Below are positions 16,013-22,716 of a stretch of 27,985 nucleotides of DNA, in pieces. Made by a program: the position numbers and the translations under genes. Each line of letters opens with the position of its first letter. The first letter of the stretch is position 1. The stretch is taken from IMG/VR virus record IMGVR_UViG_3300025652_000398, positions 1 through 27,985 of that record; one strand, written 5' to 3'. The notes beneath the pieces are model-generated. The model saw only the letters and a list, made by a program, of their open reading frames with translations. It did not search any database and had not been told where the DNA came from. The stretch comes from a virus.

Positions 16013-19000
16013 TTATCTCCGGTTCAGGACGTTGCCGGGGCGCATTGCGCTGCGAATTTCGCTTGCCACGGTGCTTTTCATCGACTGTTCGAAATGGATC
16101 GCCATGCGCTTGGCCAGATCCTCGTTCTGCTCGTTTGTTCCGGCTGATCCCGCAACACTGATCGGTGCGCTGATCTGGATGCCCTGCGCTGTGAGAGCCC
16201 CAACAGGCGCCAGTGCGGACATCTGCTCCTTGGTGAACACACCTTCGCCTTCCATTGCGATAATGGGGCGCTCACGCGGTCCCAGACCCATTCCACCAAT
16301 GATGTCACCTGAGTGATACCGCGGTGCGCCGGCGAAGATCATCGGAGATGCCATTTTCGTTCTGAGACCCGAAGAGGCACCAACGATACCGCCTGAGTGC
16401 TTCATCGGAAACGGCATTTTTCCACCAGCGCCGGCACCGCCCTTGGCACCGCCGAGCTTCGCGCCGACATCGCTTGTCTTGCCGCCTGCGAAGGACGAGA
16501 ACATCCACTTCACGCCCATATTGACGACATCACTCAGCATACCGTCGATAGCGGACTTCAGATCACCAGTGCCGGTAATCAGACCCGTAACACCACTTGC
16601 AAGACTGTCTGTCCACTGGGTCGATTTCTCAACCAACTGACCCTGCAAGTCGCGCCATTCACGCATCTGTCCCGCCAGCGGGTTCAGTGTGGCTTCGTAT
16701 TTCTGCCGGATCGCTGCTTTCTGCTCCTCGACGAACCGAGTGATCTGAATCTCGGACTCCCCCGCCGCACGCTTCATCTGAACGGTGCGATTGACCATAT
16801 CCATCTCGCGCTGCATCTCGGTGCGCGCAAGCTGCATCTTGGTCATTGTTGTATCGAGGATCTGACGCCGTGCGAGGTTGGCATCTGCGGTGCGCTCTGC
16901 TGCCTCGAGGCGCGTCTGATCCTTCAGCATGTTGGCTTTAGTATCAAGTGCCTGCTTATAGGCGGCACTGTCTTCACCATAAGCGCGTCTGACGTTGTCC
17001 AGATATTGATCAAGCTGCTCATTGAGCTTGACCATGTCATTGGTCATACCTTCGTAATCAGGATTTGCAGCGCGCGCCTGTGCTTCCGCCAACTGACGGT
17101 TGATGTCGGTGCGCTGCTTCTCAAGCTCAAGTTCTTCGCGTGTGCTGTCGGTGCGCGCCTTGCGCCGACCAGCGGCGTCACGCTCGACATCGTCCAGCTG
17201 CTGTGCGGCAGCCAGCAAGTCTTTGTAAATACCGGCGTCAATCGACCGCTCGGAACCCAGCTTACCGGTTTCGATCGCCTCGATCAGCTCACGGTAGTTC
17301 GCGCCCAGATTTTCTGTGTCCTGTGTCGCGGCTGTCTTTCCGGCTGCCAGTTTGTCGAGATACTCGTTGCGGCTTTGCGCGAACTCTCCTTCGGTGAGGC
17401 CGGTATCGACAGTCCTCATTTTGGCAAGCTGTTCGACGTAATTCCGTGTGGCTTCTTCTGCCTGCGCAATCAGGTTTGCGGAGATATTCGTGTCAAAAGG
17501 CACAGGTGCGGTCGCAGGAGTGCCCTTGGTCAGCGAATAAGCGTTCGTCGCCGCCTGGCGACGTTTATCCTCATGGGCGTAATCTTTGTGCGGACGCTCG
17601 TATTCCTTCATGAACATGGATGCCGCTTCTGCCGGTGAGGCAGCGAGGTCCATACGCGCCAGCAAAGAGGCATATTCTGTGCGCAACTCATGCACAGCAA
17701 ATTTGACCTGCGCCAGTGGCTCAGCTTCATTCATACCCATTTTACCGGAGAAGTTCTTCAGGTTCGTCCAGCGGCCCTTACCCGGTGTCGGGTCGCGCCA
17801 TTGCGCCAAACCAAAGGACGTGCCTTTATCTCCGAGCGCCTTGGTGTTGAAATTACTTTCGACCTTGAAGTTACCCGCCATGGCTGCCGCAACTTTATCC
17901 GTCAGACCTTCTGCCTTCAGCATTCCGATGATGGTCTGCATGGACTGTTTGCTCTCGCCGGTCATACCTGCGAAATTCGGCGTCAGTCCGCCACTGCCTT
18001 CGCCAAAGATCGAGTGCCCACCGAGCATGCCCAATGCCCCGCCCAGGCTTCTAATGGCTGTCTCAACAGTGTTGATACGTCCTACGGTCGCTTCACCAAA
18101 TGTGTTCTCGCGCATCGCCGTCGCAACACGGTTCAAAGTGTCACCCTGAATGTTCAGAGTTCCGACAATATCCTTGATGACCTTGTTGACGCTGTTTGCT
18201 GGGCCCAGACCTGGGTAGAAGCCGCTATCAAGGCGCTGCTGGATCTTATCGACCTCGCTCAGCTCCTGACCGGACGCACGGCGTTCAAGCTCCATACGGC
18301 GCTCGATCTGTCTCTGGCGCGTGCGCTCGATGTCTGCCTCGATCGCGGTGCGACCTTCCATCAGCTTATCGAGAATTTCTTTCTGGCTTACGGCTTCCAT
18401 CAACTCGTTGTGCAACTTGCGCACCGCATCCGTGCCCTCTTCCAGAGAGCCAAAGTCGCCCCGCTCGATGCGATACATCATCTCGGCAACAGCACCGGAC
18501 GCGCCACCCAGTTCAGCTTCGAGGCTTTTCACATCGCGCAGGATATTGTTCAGCTCTACACCGCCGCGCTTCAGCTTATCATCGAGGCTTTCAATTTTAA
18601 CGCCGATATCAATTCCATTTGCGGCATTCTGAAGCGCGATCATTTTCGCACGCGCCGCTTCCATCATCGCCACAACAATGTCGAGCCGGGACTGGGCCGC
18701 CAGGTTCTGAATTGGATCTGTTGATGCGTTCAGCGCCGTTTCTGTTTCACGGCGCAGCTCATCGAGAATGTCCAATTCGTCCTGAGCTGCTTTCTCACGG
18801 GAGACGTTCAGTGCTGCGTTGTAGCGCTCGTTAATCTTCAGAAGGGACTCGCCTGTCTCACTGCGCGCCGCAAGTTCCGCTTTGTGCTTCTCCTCAAGCG
18901 CGACGATTTCATCACGATAGGCACGCTTTGATGTTAGCGTGCGGTCGGAAATCTCCTCTTCGAGCAGACGTGTTGTTTCACGGTCTTCGTTTTTACCAGC

Positions 19001-20623
19001 GCGCTTGATCGCATCGGCTCGAAATTCCTCGATTGCGGCAATCTCGGCGTTGAGCTCCTCGAGTTCTGCTTTTGTGGTCTCGAGGCTTCTGTTGGTGCTG
19101 TCGGCGATTGCGCCCGTGCCGGCGGCCTTGGCCTGCCTCTCCAACCGTTTGACCGTCAATTCGATCAGCTTGCGCTGTTCCATCAACTGATCGACGCGCT
19201 CCTGAATGATCAGGTTAGCCTGCTCGCGAGTTTCTGTGCCGAACTCCCTCAGTTCTTCATAGGCATCCTTGACTTTATTCTTGAAAAGACCGAACTGCCC
19301 CGCCGCAATTGCAACAGCAATACCGATCGCCGCAATCCACGGTGCAAAAGCCGTAAGCAATGTGCCAACAGCACCAAGTGATAACGCACCTGCGCGTGCC
19401 GCAGCGGTCATTGTCAGTAAGGCTCCTGCCCCACTATTGGCCCGGATTGTTGCGTTCAGCATTGCAGCGGAGGCGACAGCCATCTGACCGGAGAAGGCGA
19501 CCATTCCTACTTTGGTGGCCGCAAGAGCAAGTGAGATAGCACCAATACCAGCCGCAACTGACCGAAATATCAAAACAGCAATAAGAGCTTTGCCAAGCGC
19601 AGCAAGCCCATCGCGGAATTGATACAGCATCTGGATCGCAATACCGATCTTGTTCGCCAGTGAACTGAGCGTGTTTCCGATCTGGTCTGCAATCTTGAAG
19701 CCCTGAGATGACCGCAGGAAAGCGTTCAATTCACGGACAAGATCCTTCAGTGTCACATTGACGAAAGTAGAAAGACCTTCGCCTGTGGCCAACTTCTGCA
19801 GGTTTGCGTTCAACTGAGTGACCTGACCGGAGAAGGTCTGCATCATGCGCTGCGCTGTGCCACCGTAAGTGCGGTCAAGCTCGTCATAGAAGGCTGCCAG
19901 TGCGGGACCGGCCTGAACCATACCTGTGGAGATCGCGGAGACCAATTCCTGCACAGATACGGACATGGAGCGCGCCATCGTCTGCATCGCATTGGGCATG
20001 GATTCCGAGAGCTGCTGGCGCATCTCTTCCATCTGAATCACAGATTTACCAGACATTTGCTGGATGCCGAGCGTAACCCGGTGCAGCTGTTCGTCCGTGC
20101 CGCCAAAGGCCGCGATACCATCTGTCAGCGCATTCATGGCGCCCTTCATAGGGTCGATGCCGGTGGTGCGCAGTTTTACGAATGTGGTGGACAGTTCACG
20201 CAGCGAGAACGGAACCTTTGTCGCCATGTCGCGCAGATAGTTGACGTTGTCTGCGGCTTCCTTGATCGGATCAGAGGCATTGGACATGCCTTCCATCTGA
20301 AAGCGCAAGCGCTCCATGTCCGCGTTGATCTTGACGATCTGACCAACCAGACCGGAGCCTGAGCCGGTCAGTGAGTTGAACAGGATCGACAGACCGCCTG
20401 CAACAATGGAGACATCCCGCATCGTGCCAAGCAGCGTGCGATGGGAAACGTCGAGTTTGTTCGCCGATGTGACAACACCGGCGCCCGAAGACATCAGCTT
20501 TCGATAATGCGGATCAAGACGCGCAAGCTCGTTACGGAAGGACGTGAGGGACTGACCAGCGCGCAACATGCCGCTGGTGAAGGAACCGTCCGAGAGTTGA
20601 AGTTCTACGCGAATTGCTGGCAT
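16013..20623 (-). CDS. Tape measure protein with tail lysozyme domain
   Basis: Tape measure protein of 1536 residues, which sets tail length; at about 0.15 nm per residue it would predict a tail of roughly 220-230 nm. The N-terminal part (TSFRNELARLDPHYRKLMSSG, then RLRFQMEGM ... IQMEEMRQQLSESMPNAMQTMARSM) is the tape-measure domain. Hydrophobic segments at about 350 and 430 (APWIAAIGIAVAIAAGQFGLF) could enter the membrane on injection. Residues of about 893-1010 (AGNFKVESNFNTKALGDKGTSFGLAQWRD) form a phage-tail-lysozyme domain with Glu in KVESNF as likely catalyst. Long charged coiled-coil stretches surround it. Start ATG 20623 has no strong ribosome site and a dyad site sits just before it. 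Confidence 0.95.
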   Translation of the reverse strand: MPAIRVELQLSDGSFTSGMLRAGQSLTSFRNELARLDPHYRKLMSSGAGVVTSANKLDVSHRTLLGTMRDVSIVAGGLSILFNSLTGSGSGLVGQIVKINADMERLRFQMEGMSNASDPIKEAADNVNYLRDMATKVPFSLRELSTTFVKLRTTGIDPMKGAMNALTDGIAAFGGTDEQLHRVTLGIQQMSGKSVIQMEEMRQQLSESMPNAMQTMARSMSVSVQELVSAISTGMVQAGPALAAFYDELDRTYGGTAQRMMQTFSGQVTQLNANLQKLATGEGLSTFVNVTLKDLVRELNAFLRSSQGFKIADQIGNTLSSLANKIGIAIQMLYQFRDGLAALGKALIAVLIFRSVAAGIGAISLALAATKVGMVAFSGQMAVASAAMLNATIRANSGAGALLTMTAAARAGALSLGAVGTLLTAFAPWIAAIGIAVAIAAGQFGLFKNKVKDAYEELREFGTETREQANLIIQERVDQLMEQRKLIELTVKRLERQAKAAGTGAIADSTNRSLETTKAELEELNAEIAAIEEFRADAIKRAGKNEDRETTRLLEEEISDRTLTSKRAYRDEIVALEEKHKAELAARSETGESLLKINERYNAALNVSREKAAQDELDILDELRRETETALNASTDPIQNLAAQSRLDIVVAMMEAARAKMIALQNAANGIDIGVKIESLDDKLKRGGVELNNILRDVKSLEAELGGASGAVAEMMYRIERGDFGSLEEGTDAVRKLHNELMEAVSQKEILDKLMEGRTAIEADIERTRQRQIERRMELERRASGQELSEVDKIQQRLDSGFYPGLGPANSVNKVIKDIVGTLNIQGDTLNRVATAMRENTFGEATVGRINTVETAIRSLGGALGMLGGHSIFGEGSGGLTPNFAGMTGESKQSMQTIIGMLKAEGLTDKVAAAMAGNFKVESNFNTKALGDKGTSFGLAQWRDPTPGKGRWTNLKNFSGKMGMNEAEPLAQVKFAVHELRTEYASLLARMDLAASPAEAASMFMKEYERPHKDYAHEDKRRQAATNAYSLTKGTPATAPVPFDTNISANLIAQAEEATRNYVEQLAKMRTVDTGLTEGEFAQSRNEYLDKLAAGKTAATQDTENLGANYRELIEAIETGKLGSERSIDAGIYKDLLAAAQQLDDVERDAAGRRKARTDSTREELELEKQRTDINRQLAEAQARAANPDYEGMTNDMVKLNEQLDQYLDNVRRAYGEDSAAYKQALDTKANMLKDQTRLEAAERTADANLARRQILDTTMTKMQLARTEMQREMDMVNRTVQMKRAAGESEIQITRFVEEQKAAIRQKYEATLNPLAGQMREWRDLQGQLVEKSTQWTDSLASGVTGLITGTGDLKSAIDGMLSDVVNMGVKWMFSSFAGGKTSDVGAKLGGAKGGAGAGGKMPFPMKHSGGIVGASSGLRTKMASPMIFAGAPRYHSGDIIGGMGLGPRERPIIAMEGEGVFTKEQMSALAPVGALTAQGIQISAPISVAGSAGTNEQNEDLAKRMAIHFEQSMKSTVASEIRSAMRPGNVLNRR

Positions 20624-20634
20624 TTTGGCGGACC

Positions 20635-20653
20635 TAAGTCAGTGGTTACGTTA
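20635..20653. promoter_or_regulatory. Dyad site upstream of tape measure gene
   Basis: Plus strand reads TAAGTCAGTGGTTACGTTA: TAAGTCA, four bases, then TTACGTTA, one base longer than TTACwTA. It sits 11 nt before the tape-measure start and overlaps the stop of the chaperone frame. Same orientation as the site at 15628. Confidence 0.5.
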
Positions 20654-20986
20654 TCCGCCGGACGCAAGACGCGCCTTCATGGCGCGCAGGGCATTTCGAT
20701 CAAATTCAGGATCTAATTCTTCCCCTGTGATCTCATCGACCTTTATTTCCGCCGGGATGTTCTTTGGCATCCAGACATACACTTGACCTAATTGATCGGT
20801 CAGACTTTTCTGAGCCGTCACAAAGGCCTCTTCGCTGTTCACCGCACCTAGAAGATGAAGCTCAATCAGCTTCTCTTCGGCGCGCAGGCGATTGATCTGA
20901 TTAAGAACGAACCAGAACCTGCGCGGCGTTAGCTTCAAGACCTGGTCAAACGAGAGGCCGTATTCCCGCATGACCTTGGCGAACAT
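20651..20986 (-). CDS. Tail assembly chaperone, downstream (T-like) frame
   Basis: Reading frame of 111 residues directly before the tape measure, in the position of lambda T. It is open from well before its first ATG (20986): the frame continues upstream through 21025, where a GGGAAAC heptamer sits in the partner gene, so it is probably made as the C-terminal part of a frameshift fusion and not on its own. The protein is helical and charged (YGLSFDQVLKLTPRRFWFVLNQINRLRAEEKLIELHLLGAV), consistent with binding the tape measure during tail assembly. No ribosome site is seen before ATG 20986. Confidence 0.8.
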   Translation of the reverse strand: MFAKVMREYGLSFDQVLKLTPRRFWFVLNQINRLRAEEKLIELHLLGAVNSEEAFVTAQKSLTDQLGQVYVWMPKNIPAEIKVDEITGEELDPEFDRNALRAMKARLASGG

Positions 20987-21006
20987 AAATCCTATGTCGT
21001 AGGATT

Positions 21007-21357
21007 TTAGCTCGCCTTTGGGGCGTTTCCCTCAACATCGTCTTCGGCGCCCTCTTCGGTGGATGCAATCTCACCGCCGATACCGCGGATCGCTTCTACA
21101 ATCCCCTGCACCTGCGCCAGCGTCCAAACCGCGACATCTTCTTTTGTCAATGTCGGGAAAGCGTCCAGAACCATCTCGAGACCGGCTTCAAGCTCTTTGA
21201 CCGGAGACGGGTTCAGACCCAGGTCTTCGATCATTTTCATCTGCTTGATCATCTTGCCAACTTCTGGCGAGCACATTTCATGACGATTGCCTTTGACGAC
21301 AATAGCAAGAACGGCTTCTTCTACGAGTTCATCGAGGTTGATGACTTTGGTTGTCAT
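21007..21357 (-). CDS. Tail assembly chaperone, upstream (G-like) frame
   Basis: Acidic helical protein of 116 residues between the major tail protein and the tape measure, the position of lambda G. Sequence features are the MTTKVINLDELVEEA opening, a LGLNPSPVKELEAGLEMVLDAFPTLTKEDVAVWTLAQVQGIVEAI core and a loose, acidic C-terminus (TEEGAEDDVEGNAPKAS) that holds the slip site five codons or so before the stop. G-type proteins coat the tape measure before the tube polymerises. A GNRA-capped hairpin lies between this gene and the highly expressed major tail gene upstream. Confidence 0.88.
   Translation of the reverse strand: MTTKVINLDELVEEAVLAIVVKGNRHEMCSPEVGKMIKQMKMIEDLGLNPSPVKELEAGLEMVLDAFPTLTKEDVAVWTLAQVQGIVEAIRGIGGEIASTEEGAEDDVEGNAPKAS
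21025..21031 (-). promoter_or_regulatory. Slippery heptamer GGGAAAC for -1 frameshifting
   Basis: The sense strand is G GGA AAC in the zero frame, an X-XXY-YYZ heptamer close to the lambda GGGAAAG site. It lies 16 nt before the zero-frame stop at 21007-21009. A short CGCC/GGCG hairpin could form immediately downstream. Heptamer, frame and the open -1 frame all agree. Confidence 0.85.
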
Positions 21358-21388
21358 GTTCTGTTCCGATTATATGGGAAAGGTTGAG

Positions 21389-21410
21389 GGGTCGGCATCA
21401 CTGCCGACCC
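21389..21410 (-). terminator. GNRA-capped hairpin after major tail gene
   Basis: Perfect 9-bp stem GGGTCGGCA / TGCCGACCC with a GUGA tetraloop in the sense RNA, six bases after the major tail stop. Only a weak pyrimidine tract (CTCAACCTTTCCC) follows, so it is more likely a partial terminator or a 3'-end stabiliser that raises major tail output over the chaperones than a full stop. Confidence 0.65.
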
Positions 21411-21416
21411 GATTGA

Positions 21417-22241
21417 TTAGGCAGATGCCTTCTGGTTGCCGATCTCAAGCAGCGAGCCGTCTGCAAGGGCGTAACCCTTGAACTCGATGTTGTAGATCCG
21501 CTCCTGATTGGTGTTGTAGGAGAAGTTCAGAGCGCCAGCAGATGCGGCCTTCAGAATGACGAAGTCATCCTCACCGGATGTGCCTTTGGGACGCAGAACC
21601 AGCTTCTTACCGATTGTGCTCAGGTTGATGTTGATACCTGTCGAGACAGCAATCTTCGCGACAGTCGGGTCAACACCGCCGGTCGGGTTTGAGAAGGCGA
21701 TGTTTACGCCAGCTGTCTTGGTGATGGTGACGTTACCCCAGATGCCGCGTGTCTCGGCAGTGATTGTTACGACACCAGCAGCAACAGTCGCGGTAAACCC
21801 ACAAGGTGTGTCATTCACGGCAGCGGCGAAGTTGATCGCAGCAGCAGTAAAGGTTGCGCCTGGAGCCACTTCGTAAGCAGTTACAGGAGACGCCTTGAAG
21901 ACGAAGTTGATCCCGTTGATGTTGACTGCATCATTCGTGGTAGGTGCAGCAACAGAGAAGGTGACTGTGCCTGTGGCCTTGACGCCATCAGAGATCAGCA
22001 CGGAGCCGGGCAGAACATCAAGCAGGTTCTCCAGGGCTGTTTCGGCCATCGGCACGGTGGCTTTCACCATGCGGCCGATAATCAGTTCGCCGATTGGGGT
22101 GTCACCCAGCTGGTCGACTGTGATTTCATAAGTTGAGGTCGAGACCTCGGCAGTGACGCCGCCCTTGGTAAAACCAAGGTCGCGGCCGCCAAAAAGGGCA
22201 TTACATACACCCAGTTTTACGTTTTCAGTGGACGACGGCAT
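21417..22241 (-). CDS. Major tail protein with inserted domain
   Basis: Predicted tail-tube subunit of 274 residues. Position before the G/GT chaperones and tape measure identifies it. The outer parts (MPSSTENVKLGVCNALFGGRDLGFTKGGV ... and LRPKGTSGEDDFVILKAASAGAL) look like a tube protein. Between about residues 90 and 190 there is a Thr/Val/Ala-rich module (TVTFSVAAPTTNDAVNINGINFVFKAS ... FTATVAAGVVTITAETRGIWGN) that resembles a repeat found in some phage sheath and tail proteins, probably displayed outside. I place the start at ATG 22241 with GGAG seven to eight bases upstream; ATG 22256 lacks such a site. A promoter-like pair and a dyad precede it. Confidence 0.88.
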   Translation of the reverse strand: MPSSTENVKLGVCNALFGGRDLGFTKGGVTAEVSTSTYEITVDQLGDTPIGELIIGRMVKATVPMAETALENLLDVLPGSVLISDGVKATGTVTFSVAAPTTNDAVNINGINFVFKASPVTAYEVAPGATFTAAAINFAAAVNDTPCGFTATVAAGVVTITAETRGIWGNVTITKTAGVNIAFSNPTGGVDPTVAKIAVSTGININLSTIGKKLVLRPKGTSGEDDFVILKAASAGALNFSYNTNQERIYNIEFKGYALADGSLLEIGNQKASA

Positions 22242-22268
22242 GTCGAATATCTCCATTCAGCTTTGAGC

Positions 22269-22286
22269 TATGTAAGTAATGACTTA
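22269..22286 (-). promoter_or_regulatory. 18-bp dyad site upstream of major tail gene
   Basis: Sense strand reads TAAGTCATTACTTACATA, an exact match to TAnGTCA-N4-TTACwTA. As at the endolysin, GTCA begins four bases after the -10 hexamer of the candidate promoter at 22288-22316. Confidence 0.65.
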
Positions 22287-22287
22287 T

Positions 22288-22316
22288 TAAATAGCAGATA
22301 ACTTGGCAAGTGGCAA
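22288..22316 (-). promoter_or_regulatory. Candidate promoter for major tail gene
   Basis: Sense strand has TTGCCA (22316-22311), a 17-nt spacer ending TGC, and TATTTA (22293-22288). The -10 is a poor match to consensus, but the upstream TG extends it. The major tail protein is made in large amounts, so a promoter here is plausible. The 85-nt gap 22242-22326 holds no gene. Confidence 0.45.
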
Positions 22317-22326
22317 GAACCAAGGT

Positions 22327-22716
22327 TCATCCATACTTGAGCCAAATCTGCTTCATTCCCTCCATCGCCGCGTCCTGAACCTGCATCAAGGTCTGGGCGT
22401 TGACGATCTGGATACTGTTGTCTGCCATCTTCCACGGAACCGCAGTGTCAACATACACCGCCTGCCATGCCTGCTGGAATGTCAGACCCTGCGCGATGGC
22501 GCCGTTCATCTTGGCATTCGCAAGTGTCAGCACCCGGTCGATCCGGTCCATGCTGCGCTCGCCTGCGTCGTATTCGTGAAGCCCGACCGTGACGCGCTGG
22601 GAATATAGATCCTCTGCACGCTCGGCTTTCTTGTCCGTTTGCTCTTCTTCGGCGAAGGTTCGCTTTTTGGTGAAGTAGTGAGGACCGTGAACGATCCGTG
22701 TTTCAATCAGTGGCAT
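22327..22716 (-). CDS. DUF4376-like fibre-associated protein
   Basis: Protein of 129 residues whose start ATG 22716 overlaps the stop of the receptor-binding candidate by one base. The C-terminal half (RVLTLANAKMNGAIAQG ... WKMADNSIQIVNAQTLMQVQDAAMEGMKQIW) resembles DUF4376-type domains, which are common in or next to phage tail-fibre proteins and tail-fibre assembly genes. The N-terminal half is charged and helical (KKRTFAEEEQTDKKAERAEDL). A role as a dedicated chaperone or cap for the fibre encoded just upstream is suggested by coupling. The family call is from memory. Confidence 0.6.
   Translation of the reverse strand: MPLIETRIVHGPHYFTKKRTFAEEEQTDKKAERAEDLYSQRVTVGLHEYDAGERSMDRIDRVLTLANAKMNGAIAQGLTFQQAWQAVYVDTAVPWKMADNSIQIVNAQTLMQVQDAAMEGMKQIWLKYG

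Larger units (their letters stand above)
20651..21357 (-). other. Predicted -1 frameshift fusion of the two chaperone frames (G-T type)
   Basis: Reading codons 21357 to 21025 in the first frame (111 codons) and re-reading base 21025 after a one-base slip opens a continuous frame to 20651, giving a 235-residue fusion. The junction reads VEGN-RPKGELKSYDIGFMFAK. There is no stop codon between the slip site and the second frame. Lambda G and GT are made the same way, and a fixed ratio of the two proteins is needed for normal tail assembly. Confidence 0.85.

Noticed and set aside
16397-17638. 413-codon open frame on the plus strand opposite the tape measure gene
   Set aside because: It is the antisense shadow of a long, codon-biased gene. 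It has no ribosome site, no recognisable domain and a Cys/His-rich composition typical of antisense translation.
21369-21374. Perfect TATAAT on the minus strand before the G-like gene
   Set aside because: No -35 partner and no TGn extension. A start there would leave a leader too short for a ribosome site, so chance is likelier.
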